NCBI GenBank assembly: GCA_020091685.1
Contig: CM034597.1
Span: 1,248,646 to 1,312,645, forward strand
Direction of reading: 5' to 3'
From: Lutjanus erythropterus
Taxonomy: Eukaryota; Chordata; Actinopteri; Lutjaniformes; Lutjanidae
Length of the DNA: 64,000 bases
The notes under the pieces are model-generated. The model saw only the letters and a list, made by a program, of their open reading frames with translations, was not told where the DNA came from and did not search any database. Numbering within the stretch: position 1 is the first letter of the stretch; each line of letters opens with the position of its first letter. The position numbers and the translations under genes were made by a program. Shown piece after piece: positions 22,476-34,128 of this stretch.

Positions 22476-22589
22476 ACATTAAATTCAGAATGAGTGCATA
22501 TTTATGAAAACAATCAAGTTAATCAGTTTTAACCTTAAATATACTGGCTTTGTGCTGTATTCAATTGAATATAGGTCTAAAGGTCTACA

Positions 22590-23569
22590 GGTCCCTGCAT
22601 TTTTCCTGTCCCTGTTTTCTGCAACTTTTTTGGGTTTGAGTTTATAATAATATATGTATAACATAGCACAATGTATTCTGATGGCTGAGTAACTAGCATG
22701 TTAGCCACCTCATTGTTTGGTATCTCCACAGACATATTAAGAACTGGATACAGCATTGGAGGCAGACCCAATTCATTCCTATGAGAACTGATTAGTGGTG
22801 CATGAAGCCAACTTCACATATGATCTTCCACATATGCTTCAGCATTTAGTGGCTTATAGAGCAATTGTCTTCAAAGCCTGGTGTTGTTCCTGGGGGCTTA
22901 GGTATCTCTGATAGAGGCAGGAAATAGGCATTGTGCATTCCCATATGAAATCCAATCACAAGTCAAGCTAAGTAGTTGAATGGAGCCCACCTCCCTTGAT
23001 GGAGGGAAGAGGGGTGGAGAAGGGGTGGGAGGGAAAAGTGAAGGGGGTTGAGGATTTGTGGGACATGAAAACCTAAAATGTAAATGGCAACATGTTGTAT
23101 TGAAGGAAGAGGAAGAACAACATACCTTTATCACCGCAGCCACACTGATATGAAATCAGAGTTTAAACAGCGTAAAAGTAAAAGTGTTAACAGTGATACT
23201 AATGAAGGTCCCATTGCATCAGAGCCGTCACAGCCTTTCCAGTGAGCTAACATGCACAGAGGCTGATCTCTTTGACCTGAATGGAATGGATCCTTAATTA
23301 GTATCACTGATAAAACCTGTGTTTACCCTTGCATGCACATGGCATTTGACTTGAATGTTGCCATGTGAAAAAAAAAATACAAAGCAAGAGGCAAATGGCA
23401 CAACTGTATCAAATTACTCACAGAATATCTATAATGATCTAAGCTTTGCTATTAGGATATTAGTATGACCATAACATACAGTTTATGGATGTCTGTGAAT
23501 TATAATATACTGTTCAGTGAGCAAGATAACAGAAACATTTACCCTCATATACTGCCATCAAATCTAATC
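22590..23569. other. Non-coding, nothing firmly recognised
   Basis: No gene. The phrase 'attcattcctatgagaactg' near 22770 recalls fragments of dispersed fish repeats, but I could not delimit one. A purine-rich GGGA tract lies near 23000-23060. Confidence 0.45.
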
Positions 23570-24270
23570 AGAATTCAGTTCAATTCAAAATGATTTATTC
23601 ACATATAAGAAAAATGTATGAGCAAATTAACAAGTACCTGACAAAAACAAAGATGTGTGAAAGAGGCACACCAGATAAGCTACCTAAAGCTTTTAGGAGG
23701 GGGCCCAAACATTCAAACAGATACAAAAATAGAGATAACGAATAAACACTCCATATCACTCCAACAATTTGCCACAGGTAGACTTGTTCTGATCAACAAC
23801 ATCAGCACCAGAAAGTACCCCTGGTACCCCAAAAAAACATTGGATCAGGCACCAGCGAGCATGAGAGTCCCATGAAAAGCAGCCTTGTTTTAAGAGCCTT
23901 CCGTCTCTTAAAACAAACAGGGGAAATATCAGTATACCAGTACTGGGAAATTACCAGATACAAAAATCAGATCAAAACAATAAACAATAGCCTAAATCAA
24001 AAGGTATTGGGAACACCCATACGGGCATGAGTTAACAATTACATATGTTGATAACAACTTCTTTTTAAGGTTCTTCTTGAAAGTGGAAACAGAATGTGAC
24101 ATTTTTATGTTGTCATCTAACTCGCTCCATATCTGCTGTCCTCTGCACACGACACTCACACTGCTGCATTTGAGCCTTTGTTTATTTTTCCTGTAATGAG
24201 ATGTTTTTTCCTGGTGTCATATCTGTGCAGATGAAGGCAGTTCAGGTCAGTTTGGGTTGATACTAGGATA
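23570..24270 (-). repeat. Possible degraded LINE 3' region
   Basis: It begins with 'cagttcaattcaaaatgattta', like the tail of a minus-strand LINE. 'aactcgctccatatctgctg' and 'cctctgcacacgacactcac' recall untranslated sequence of a fish retroelement. No reverse-transcriptase block is visible. Weak assignment. Confidence 0.3.
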
Positions 24271-27200
24271 CAGGGGTGTAGGCAAAAAAAAAAAAAATAA
24301 AGGAATATTACAATAAATATTACAGAATATTACAGTAAATCTTATTGCAGTACATTGCATTGTAAAGGTAAAATGTCCACTCTGTTATATCTGTATTTTA
24401 CAGATAATAATAAAATAACACTGTAGTGTTTTGACATTGGAGCCATTAGAAGGACTCGTGTGTGAGAATGTGTGTAAGAGATGAATCTCTTCAGACTGGA
24501 TTGGTGTGATTCAAAGCGATGCTTCATGTGCTGAATAACGTGAGGAGCTGTAATGTCACGCCCCATCACATTACTGAGACGGTAACCTACTTATCGATTC
24601 CATAGTACATAATTAGGTTGAATCAGCTTTGAACATATTAACGACTGTATACTGAGGAGTACACCACTAGAATAAAGAAATAAGAAGAAACACAACCTGT
24701 CACACACCCACACAGCATACATTTGCACAACATACAAGGCAAAGATTTTCATGAGGATGGAAAGCTGCTGGGAGGCCTGACTTTGTAACACACATTGTGA
24801 TCAAATCAAAGCTGCTCACACGTGGAAAAGAAGCTCACAGGCAGGTTCACATGTAGAATAGGAAATGAAGGGAATCTATGATGTATGTAATGAAAAGAAT
24901 AAGACTCTCACCCTCAAAGAAAACAACATTATTACTTCCAATTTGTGGCACCAAATTTCAAGTTGACACTGTAAGAAGCATAAGAAGGAAAGAAGACTTA
25001 AGAATATGGATGTGTGGTGCAAAACCCAACTGTTATCTTACAGAAGCCACACTGATGACACTGTTTATGAGTCAAATTATATCACAGCAAACAAAGTCAT
25101 GGCACTGAATGCATCTTGAAGATTTAAAAAAAAAAAATCACCATCTTTGTTGCTGTATGCTCATTGCTTTCATGCTTTACATCTTGGAAAATTTATTTTA
25201 CTAATGGGCTTCTGATAATCAAATAATAAATAATGAAATTATCTTTTTATTTGCATCACTTCAACTAATCCATCTCCATGACAACTTAAGTAAGTTAACT
25301 GAAGTCAGGTGTTTGGAGGGACAGTCCAAGTTAAGTCTCAAGTCTTTGAGATGTGATCTGCAAGTCAAAAAGTTTTTGGTTTTCTCGTCTACTATGCTAT
25401 GAACAGTAGAGCCCCATCTGTGATTGCGGCTGTACTATATGTGCAAAACAGAACCCATGACCGAAACGCCTGGTTTTAATTTAAATTTCAAAAAGGTAAC
25501 ATCTGACTCTAACTTTGGTTATTTGTTATTAATGTCACAAACATTGTGTAGTGTACTGCTAGTTTAGATCCCTTGTGTCATGGTCAAAAATCTTAATTTA
25601 TCTTGAATCCAGATCCCCAAAAAGCCAGTTGTAATTAGCTGAGTGCACACACAGACTGCGTTCACCTTAACTGACAAGATCCAACTTCACTTTTTATAAT
25701 CAGTGGTGGGAATTATGACTCTATGGGGTTGGATCTTATGTCTCTGTTCCTTTCAGCTGGTTAAGAGAACAGTTTATCATTCTTGATGGAAAAATTGTTA
25801 TCACTCTTCTCTTGACTGGCCTGGGCAAGAGTTTAATTACCCAACTGGCTCTGTCCTCCTACTACATCATAGTTGGTTAATCTGATTGGGTGAAGCTAAC
25901 CGGTGATAGACATGTTAGACAGATGGTTCTTCCAATCACCTATACAGCATTTTTTGAAGTGTCAGCCTTTTTCCAAGCAGTTTTCCAGGATGACTTCTCA
26001 GTGCTTCTGAATATCAAACCATCTAGCATGTCAGGTGAAATTTGGGCACAAAAGAAATAGAACGGTTCTCATATACCACTCAGTTCCTTTTGTCTATTAT
26101 GACTAACTATTATGAATGGATGGCAGGTATATTTTAGTAACTTAAATTTAGAAATTTAATCAGAAGTAAATTGAATCTCAGATGAGTCCAAGTCTCAAGT
26201 CTAAAGCTCTCGGAAGTGAATCTGGAGTTAAGATTGTTATGTCAGATTTCCAAGACCAAGAATGAACATGTCCCACTCTACTTCCACTTTACTAGATGAT
26301 TCTGTCTAGAAAAGGTCTACAAAGCAGACACTGTGTACAAAAGAAGGTATAGAAGAGGAGAGAAAATATCTGACTGAACCAAAAGACGGATCATACACCA
26401 AAACAACAAGCTGAAAGGTGCTACAAGCTGCAGAGCTGGTGACAGCAGTCGATGAGTTCATCACTGTGACTGAGACTGGGACACAGTGTCATGCAGATTT
26501 AAATGTTGCAGTGTTTTGATTCGCTGAAGTGTGTTTAAGAGCAGGCACTTTGCACAACAAGCATGAAGAGATAAAAAAAGACCATGAATCCTACTTCTTA
26601 CTCGTGAAAACGACTGCCTTTTCATTATGACTTTAAGTGGTGTGACAGCATAAAGGGAATTCCACTCAGTTCAACAATGAAGTCCTGAATGCAGTTACTA
26701 ACAGCCCTGTTTTTTGTCAAATGAATGTGCAGAAATGAGTCTTTAATGACTTAAGAGGGAGAGCAGAACCATTCATTCAAGTCCAGTACTCTTACTGTAA
26801 ACCGCTGTTACTATTGTAGGCCTGTGTGCATTTAGAAAACCATCCCTCGTGTCAGTAATGAGAGGTTATGGTACAAACTGGGACATTACTGGCAAGAGGA
26901 TTAAAGTTTGACATGCTGACAAAACATTTCCTGTTTAGTCTTATCTTGGACTTCATTGATTCTAGCCTGAAAGATATGGGACTGGTATCTCTCTAAGAGT
27001 CTCTTGTTTGCCAAAGAAAACAATTTCTTATCAATGACTTAATCCTCTGGGTCTGATATTTGTTTATTGGGATATGTAGGCCATTTTGGGTGTTTTGATT
27101 TATCTTTGTTGATATAACTACCTGAAGAAAATTGTGCAAGGTGACTGTCAAACTTCGAAAGACTTCACTTTGCATTTTGATGTCAGAAAATACCCAATTT

Positions 27201-27331
27201 ACATTTTTGGAAGCATGATCATGGCTGTTGGGCGTACATCCCTGCGACACACACATACTATAGATACTGTCATGCTGAGCTTTAATTCAACTTTTGAATC
27301 CATTTTTATCAGTTGGTTCCCGAATTACCAT
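24271..27331. other. Non-coding, with short decayed repeat ends
   Basis: No gene. A 'tattacagtaaat' rich patch at 24300-24425 resembles the one near 11.6 kb. 'aagtctcaagtctttgag' (25334) and 'gtccaagtctcaagtcta' (26186) resemble terminal parts of one fish element family about 0.9 kb apart, but the orientation and ends are not clear. The frames 24878-25108 and 27134-27334 show no domain. Confidence 0.45.
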
Positions 27332-27339
27332 TAATGATT

Positions 27340-27482
27340 TAGGGCTGCAACTAACAATTATTTTCATTGTTGATTAATTTGTCAATCACTTTCTCAATCA
27401 ATATATTAATTAATTAATCTATAATCAAAATAGTTGATTAATTTAATGGTCAGTTAATAATTGATGAATCATTGCAGCTCTG
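27340..27482 (+). mobile_element. Short hAT MITE of the GCTGCAACTAA family
   Basis: Left end TAGGGCTGCAACTAAC and right end ATTGCAGCTCTG are imperfect inverted repeats. They are flanked by TAATGATT (27332-27339) and TAATGATA (27483-27490), a near-perfect 8-bp target duplication. Only about 143 bp remain, so most of the usual interior is absent. A piece of related interior ('catgtcagaaaatggtgaaa') lies separately at about 27580-27680. Confidence 0.75.
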
Positions 27483-27490
27483 TAATGATA

Positions 27491-29851
27491 GATAAAGAAA
27501 TGTGGGTAGAGGGGTGTGGATCTTTTTCAGCCTTTGAAGGGGGAGCATGCCACAAAAAGTCTGGGAACCACTGAATTAATTGGTTGATCATTTTCTCAAT
27601 TAATGGATTAAAAGTTGATTTAACATGTCAGAAAATGGTGAAAGTGTTTCCCAAAGTCCAAGGTGACACTGGGTCACCAGGGGAGAAATATACAAGAGTT
27701 GAACCAAATAAACTATTTTGTGATGTAATCTAATGATCAGATAATAGCCACTACAAGCTTAAGTACTGTCCAATATACAGTATGCTATCACTTCATTACT
27801 TCTTAAAAGATTCTTCTTTCAGTGTTAGGAAACTATTTAAATTCCACACATGAAAAAAATACTGGAACATACAGTTTATATTTGGCTGACAGTTATTCAA
27901 CGAAAGTGGGAAAAAAAAAGATTACAAAGAAAATGAAATTTCAGGTGAAACAGAGTCAGTGTGAGTCAGAGAGCAGAAAACATGTGGATGGATGGACAGA
28001 TTGACAGATGAATCCTGGCCAACTAAAAAAAGAAGTTCTGGTGATATTACCACTCTGATGTTGTTGTTGAAATAATCATTTCAAACTCTCCTCAGTTTTA
28101 TTGCAGTTTGCTGAAAGTACTTTGAAAAGCCTTTGCAACTTACTATTTCCTCTAGCATGAAATAGGGAGGATTAAAGGCAATACGATACAGTGTGGTTAA
28201 ATTGATGTAACGGGCAGTAACTGGACCCAATTGCAGAACACTGAAAGCCAGGAACGCTTGGTAATGACCTTTATTGTCACACTTGCAAAAAGAAAGGCAG
28301 CACAAAACAAAGTTCATCACTCAGGCTTAGAGTAAGTTCAAAGTCTCTGAGGTTTTGGTTCATTTGACCAACTGAAACTGAAAGTGGGAACGTGAGCAGT
28401 GTTGTGTGCCCATGAACCCCAACAGTTCAGTCTTTTCACAGGTGACGGTACCAGAGACAAGCAGGCTGGAGCTTGTGCTCATGGAACCAGGGATACAATG
28501 TATAAGTTTTGTCCCATTTCACATTCAACAATGCTACTCAGGTGGGTTCGATATGGTTTGGGGGGTAAATCCTAACGGTTACACAACTGCATCATGGCAG
28601 AATCATGACCTGAACAGTCAGGTGATGTCCTTACATCAAAGCCTTAATAGACACACAGGGGGTGCAGCATCCACGTGTTCGGTTAGTGGTAGCCCCACTG
28701 TTTTTCTAACTGCTTTGCTGACAGATGTGGAATGTTTCTCAGCTTGAACATCTGGAAGTGTAGTATGGAAGAGATTTGCTTCTCTGCCAGGTATAAAAGT
28801 CTGCTGACTGGGCTAGGGGACATAAAACCTGCAACCTGGTCCAAATGAACAATGATGAAGTCGTCTACACCACAGTAGTTTGTTTGGGTACTTGTACTTT
28901 TATGAGTAGATTTTCAAGTCTGTACTGTTACTTGTACTTAAGAATGCTGAATGTTGAGAATTTAACCAAATCAAAATTTATTAATCAATATTTAATTAAT
29001 AGTCTGGAAATGGCAGTAATAGCAACTCATTTAACATTATTTTCTCTGGCGGAGTCATTTGTTGAATAAGGAAACCTTAAAAATGACAAAAAAAAAAGAA
29101 AAATTGAACATGAGCAAAAAAATTCTGAAAAAAAAGTATTAATAATTAATCAATTATTAGCTTTTTCATCGGTTAAGGAAAAAGCTCAAAATTTGCATCA
29201 TTGGAGAGATGAGTGTGACCACTGAGCAGCAGAACAGAGCAGCGGTTGGGGGTCATCTAGACTGAGGATTTGGACAAACAAAAACCTGTTTGATTGAATT
29301 CCTGCTATTGATAATGCATTAAACATCACCAGTTAAGAAGTGACTAATACTCTCAGTAAATATGTAATACTTTGTAGTTTTAATTTAATATTATTCTAGC
29401 ACCAGTACTTTTACTGGTAATTGAGTAATGTTTCAGTCACGTAACTGTACTTGTACTTGAGTACAGTTTTTCAGTACTCAGTTTTTCCAGAAGGCAACTG
29501 TTTGGTGATCGAAGGTGTTGGTGTTTTGCCATTCGGTACAGAGAGAACACAACCCAGAACTCTGGCAGTATTGCCTTGCTTTACTCACAGCTGTGGTGTT
29601 TATGGTGCATACAACCAATTAAGCTGCAATGGTTTAAAAAAGCAGGCGAACCAATAAATTAATTACAATAAATTTAACACTGTTCCCAATTTACACAGAC
29701 AGATGAGGGAAAAGAAGAACAAGGTGGAGACACTGATGTGGAAGAATATGTTCTCTACAGTGTGTATCCACTCTGATTTTTCCCTTCATGAATTTTGAAG
29801 CAAGTTTTGATGTGATGAGTTTGGAGTGTGGAGGCCAGTGGGGATGTTTTG
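27491..29851. other. Non-coding, with transposon-end-like patches
   Basis: No gene. Around 28855-29480 there are words such as 'gtacttgtacttttatgag' and 'aactgtacttgtacttgag', typical of the ends of fish hAT elements, with no clear pair. A region from about 28195 ('ggacccaattgcagaacac', 'tttattgtcac') also resembles a dispersed repeat. The 113-codon frame at 28406-28747 shows no domain. Confidence 0.4.
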
Positions 29852-30082
29852 TCAGATCAGATCAAAGATGTCATGCCAGGCCTCTGACTTCGTGTGGCTG
29901 AGGTCGCTAAAGGTTACACTGAGGTTTATGACCTGTACTCCTGTAAAACTGATCACAGTCAGGGTCACAGCATCACACAGGTCTCCATGCTCCTTTTTGG
30001 ATAAAGTGACAGCAACATCCATAAAATGTAGGAGCTTTAGGATAATGATGTCGCTGTTATTTGTGTTACCAACAAAGTTCAC
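29852..30082 (-). other. Unrecognised coding-like frame, possible exon or repeat remnant
   Basis: A 76-codon minus-strand frame reads MNFVGNTNNSDIIILK, then LLHFMDVAVTLSKKEHGD, and VQVINLSVTFSDLSHTKS. Its composition is more protein-like than other chance frames here: alternating hydrophobic residues, no low complexity, no simple repeats. I do not recognise the family, and no splice signals stand out. It could be an exon, a fragment of a mobile-element protein, or chance. Confidence 0.25.
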
Positions 30083-30223
30083 ATTTTTGAGTTTTATTTA
30101 GAGTCCAGGGGCCTCATTACAGACACGTCATGAGTCTGAAATCCATCTATCTCAGTTCAGGATGACATTTAGGAGCTTTGGTGTTAAAGAAACATGTTTC
30201 CTGACTGACATTGTACCTCATCT

Positions 30224-30267
30224 TAGAATAGAAACTTAGCTATTATAATAGCTAAGTTTCTATTCTA
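30224..30267. repeat. 44-bp perfect palindrome
   Basis: Twenty-two bases (beginning TAGAATAGAAACTTAGC) are followed with no spacer by their exact reverse complement. The centre is TTATAA. The pairing stops at once on both sides, at 30223 and 30268. Confidence 0.95.
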
Positions 30268-30402
30268 TTCAGAAGCATCCTAACTGAAGAAGTTAGATGG
30301 CACAGACCCTGTCCTAAAGTCAAACTAACTGCCAAAAATGGCAGCACCACTGTTGATAGGTCAGTATGGCAATGACAAACACAGCCAATCAAACACAATA
30401 TA

Positions 30403-30565
30403 TATGACAGGACAGCTGAAGACATGACAGGAAATGGGGAGAGAGAGTGGGGGAATGACACAGCAAAGGGCCAAGGGTGGGAGTCAAACCCACAGCCACT
30501 GTGGAGGACTTACAGCCGCTGTTTATGGAGCACATGCTCTACCAACTGAGCTATCCAGGCGCCCC
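30403..30565 (-). mobile_element. tRNA-derived SINE, copy 1
   Basis: On the minus strand it begins GGGGCGCCTGGATAGCTCAG and has an A box (TAGCTCAGTTGG) and a B box (GGGTTTGACTCCC), i.e. a tRNA-like head. A body rich in C and T follows ('cccccactctctctcccc', 'atttcctgtcatgtc'). A related copy lies at 46851-47032 in the same orientation. Because this is a SINE head, it should not be called a tRNA gene. Confidence 0.8.
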
Positions 30566-30899
30566 AAACACAAAATATTTTGATTGAAAGACTACTCAAA
30601 CCCTATGATGACGCTTTATCCATACATATGTTCATATAGCTTCATATATCTTCATAAGTTCAAGGTGTATAGTGTATATAAACTGTGTGTAAAGTTTAAC
30701 TCATATTTTATTTTTATTTTTCTATGTTTTCATAGTGTTTTTTTTTTATCTGTACTCTATTGCTCACTCCTTTTTCCACCTGTACTTTTTTGCTGTAACG
30801 TGAATTTCTCCAGTGTGGGATCGATAAAGTTTTTTTTTTATCTTACCTCTAAATTTCTCAGCTAGTAATGGGTATATATGGACTGCCAAAATGATTCAT

Positions 30900-31306
30900 T
30901 TTTACTTTCACTTCACCTCCACCACCTAAGCAACAGCGGCTGGATTTGAACCGAGGGACTGACTGCTCCTGCTAACCAGGAAAAAGATGATAAAGCCATT
31001 GCAAGGTATGTTGTAGAAGACATGCAGACAATTTCTATTGTGGAGTCGCCCGCTTTCAGGAAGCTAGTTAGCATGATACCGGGCGTCACACGACAAATGG
31101 GATGAAACACTTTTTCTAAGTACCTGGAGAGCAAATACGCAAAAATGGAAACCAAGCCTTTTTTTTCATAGTAACTAAAAAGTTACTTTTCACAGTACTG
31201 CGTTACCTTTTGGTGTAAGTAATCAGTAAAGTAACTGAGTTACTTTTGAAATAAAGTAACTAGTAACGGTAACTAGTTACTGGTTTTCAGTAACTAGCAC
31301 AAGACT
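30900..31306 (+). mobile_element. Decayed hAT element (ZBED-like family)
   Basis: The plus strand at about 30980-31100 translates as AIARYVVEDMQTISIVESP and AFRKLVSMIPG, a block found in BED-type hAT transposases; an equivalent block occurs at 62250-62330. It ends in 'taactagcacaagactg', a worn version of the right end 'taacttgcccaacgctg' of the element at 61695-62762, preceded by many 'agtaac' words. The left end was not found. Confidence 0.65.
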
Positions 31307-31384
31307 GTTCCTAAGTTAAGATAAGATACAAGGTCTCAGACAGGACAGGACACAGCCATGAGTTCTGCTTCTCTAAGAGGGAGA

Positions 31385-31740
31385 TACAAGTTTTTCCTGA
31401 TCTTGCAAACTTAACCTAAGAGGAGGTGGAGGACAAGTGGGACAGAAACAGAACATGGTACACACATGCACACATTTTGGGAATGCCCCATGATGTTTCC
31501 CTTATGGAGAAATGTTCTGGAATTAATGGGTGACTGCTTAAAATGTGCTCTGCCTACATCACCAAGGTTGTGTCTTCATGGGGACAAAACTGCGGTGACA
31601 CAGTTATGTAAATCTGCATTCAGAGCAGTAAAAACTGTCTCGACAACTTGTGCTCTGATGATTCTTAGATGCTAGAAAGAACCTCAGACTCCCACAGTGA
31701 AAATACGGAAGGAACAAATGATTGAAGACTCAAGAAAATG
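31385..31740 (+). mobile_element. L1-like LINE C-terminal remnant
   Basis: The frame at 31466-31675 reads HTFWECPMMFPLWRNVLEL and then LCLHGDKTAV. The H-x(3)-C motif after a TH/HTFW context matches the end of L1/Tx1-clade reverse transcriptases. Only this tail remains, with no start or poly(A) boundary assigned. Identification is from motif memory. Confidence 0.6.
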
Positions 31741-31882
31741 AGCCATCATCAAATTTAGAGGAAAAGGCACTGAGCCACAGACACAGGCTATGACGCACAT
31801 TTTAGTTGACAAAATATTAAAACTTTTTTTTTTTAAATTCGGTGCACAGGCTACGTGTTTTTGAGTAGAATGACTTTACACT

Positions 31883-32277
31883 GTTAATAAAAATAGCTGA
31901 GACGACTCAAAATTTAAAAGTGACATACTGCAACAGATACAAGTTATGACCCCAACTCAAACTCTTTTGTTTTGAAATTAAATTTTACAAGTTTTGCTGA
32001 CCTACAATCTTTAGTTGATATATTTTACTTTTCTTCTTTGGTTAAACTTGAATCACTCAAAAACTCAAAAACTTTAACTTGAATATTTTAAATACATTTT
32101 TGGGGGTTTATAAAAGTCAATGATTTATGTTTATCTAAAGAAGAAAAGTAAATTATCTCAAAAGTTTAGTAGCCAGTAAAACATTTTCAAAACTTAAGAG
32201 CTGATGATGGGCATAAAATTCAAAAATCTATTGCTGTATGTTCCCTTGAAATTTTGAGTTGTCTCAGCTTTTTCATA
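31883..32277. mobile_element. Fold-back element (MITE) with long inverted-repeat arms
   Basis: The left end 'agctgagacgactcaaaatt' and the right end, read inward, 'agctgagacaactcaaaatt' differ by one base. The match continues as an imperfect inverted repeat for most of the element: 'tttacttttcttctttggtt' at about 32026 pairs with 'tctaaagaagaaaagtaaat' near 32133. Arms are roughly 170-190 bases with small gaps. A single-stranded copy would fold into one long hairpin. No target duplication was identified. Confidence 0.75.
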
Positions 32278-33683
32278 GACCTACAACAATGATAATGATG
32301 AGAATTAAAATGTTAACGAAATAACTTATTCATTTCTTTTTTCCTTTTTTTTTCCAAAGTCAAGACTAAGTAAAGAGCTGGATGCAGCTCTGGAGTTGCA
32401 GTGTCCCGTGTGAAACCAATACAACACTGACTTCTTTTAAACTTACATAATGTATGTAAATCACTTAATGTACAGCTGGCCAAGCTGCCATATTTGATGA
32501 GCTGGGATTGAGAATGTGTTGAACAAACAGGCTTCTTGGTACAGGTCTCTATAATATCAGAGTCATAACCAATAATAATAATAATAATAAAGTAAACCAA
32601 AGGTTTACATTACACCATCAAAATTCAAAACACAGGATGGGAACCTGCTATCAGCCAAGATGTGTCTAAGATATAAATTTTCCTTGGTGCTGTTTTAAGC
32701 TTTTTTGGTTCAATAAGCACGAATATTTTTATGTATCTCATATTTAATTGGCCTTTTATAAAATATGTGTTTTTATCTATAAACAACTTCCAAAAGTACA
32801 GACACTGTTTACCCACTTTATCTTCACTCGATATGTTTTCATCACTCAAAAAATATTCTAATGTGTCATGCACTTCTAAAATGTATCATGATTGCACGTG
32901 TTTTGCTTAAAGAGCATTATAAGTTGTGAAAAGGCAAAGAGAAATGTAAAGGCTTAACTCTGATCTTTGAGTTGAGACCTGCCTGCACAATTTCTGCTTT
33001 TGGGACAGGGCTAAGTTTTTCTTTCTGGGTATTTTTAGGAAGCAAAAAGAGAAACTAACTAGAGGTCACTTAGAGTGCAGATCTCTGCTAGGCAACAGAT
33101 GGTGAAGCACCTACTGCAATGCCACCACAGCTCGCAAATGCAACCAGCAGTTTTGTCGAAATTAACATGACTTCCAGATACGCTGTCCCGAGCTGAAACA
33201 AGATTTCAAACTGAAGCAGTTGTTGGTCACTTGTAGGTTGTAGTGGCCAATTAAAAAGAGTGACTTTTGACCACCAAAATGTAATCAGTTCATCTTTGTG
33301 TCCAGGTGAACATTAAATAAAGTGTGAAGAAATCCCCTCAAGCTACTCTTGAGACATCGTGTTCACAAGGATGGGATGACATAAAAACGTAACAGTGGTT
33401 AAAAAGTAGTTGTCAAGAAATCTGAATCACCAAGGTCCTTCAGCATTCAGTCGTCAATGTGCACAAAAAAATTAGGCTGATCAGTCTTGCAGTATTCAAG
33501 ATATACTGCGGACACATACACAGAAGGGATTACGTGATCACTGTTGACACTCAACTTTATATCCTAAAGCCTTGGACAAATTGTTGATTTTCCAATAATG
33601 TGTGACTAAGCAGCAAACAGTCACAAGTCACATTTGCATATTTCCCGTCTCTTTGATGCACACATGGCAACATCTTAAGAACA
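32278..33683. other. Non-coding, nothing recognised
   Basis: No gene. A short AAT array lies at 32572-32590. The minus frames at 32313 and 32625 show no domain. Confidence 0.5.
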
Positions 33684-34128
33684 TACAGCTCTGGAAAAAA
33701 TTAAGAGACCACTGCAAAATGACCTTTCTCTGGTTTTACTATTTATAGGTATGTGTTTGAGTAAAATGAAGATTTTTGTTTGTAAATATTGCCATTTAGT
33801 GCATTTATTGGCAGAAAATGACAACTGGTCAAAATAACAAAAAAGATGCAGTGTTTTCAGACCTCAAATAATGCAAAGAAAACACGTTCATATTCATTTT
33901 TAAACAATACAACACTAATATTTTAACTTAGGAAGAGTTTAGAAATCAATATTGGTGGGATAATCTCATTGATTCAGGTGATCATCTAATCAGTGTCTCA
34001 TTAAGTAGAATGAGGAGGCTTGTGTTGGAATCCAACAAACACTGGAATGGACTGGCTGCCATACATGTAGTGATGCTGATTTAACAAACATTTGTGAGAG
34101 TGGTCTCTTAATTCTTTCCAGAGCTGTA
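33684..34128. mobile_element. Tc1/mariner-type MITE
   Basis: The ends TACAGCTCTGGAAAAAATTA and, read inward from the right, TACAGCTCTGGAAAGAATTA are near-identical and continue with 'agagaccact'. The element is about 445 bp. The TA at each outer end is consistent with the Tc1/mariner target. The interior resembles the non-coding ends of a fish Tc1 family and codes for no transposase. Confidence 0.85.

Larger units (their letters stand above)
20369..22585 (+). mobile_element. Interrupted Tc1/mariner element, family 1 (outer element)
   Basis: The left terminus 'tacaaccctaattcca' and adjoining leader run from 20369. Sequence corresponding to the start of the transposase gene ('gttcaccactttgtgaaaaa') follows, up to about 20525. 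The same family resumes at 21895 with the second half of the transposase and 3' untranslated sequence ('caaacttttttgaaatatg'), ending near 22585 without the right terminal repeat. Everything in between is other elements or deleted. Family identity is from remembered fish Tc1 consensus sequences. The nesting is read directly. Confidence 0.75.

Noticed and set aside
28406..28747. 113-codon plus frame as a gene
   Set aside because: No domain or signal was recognised, and the surroundings resemble dispersed repeat; kept only as background.
30490..30565. A functional tRNA gene on the minus strand
   Set aside because: The tRNA-like head has good A and B boxes but continues into a C/T-rich SINE body, and the same arrangement recurs at 46851-47032.
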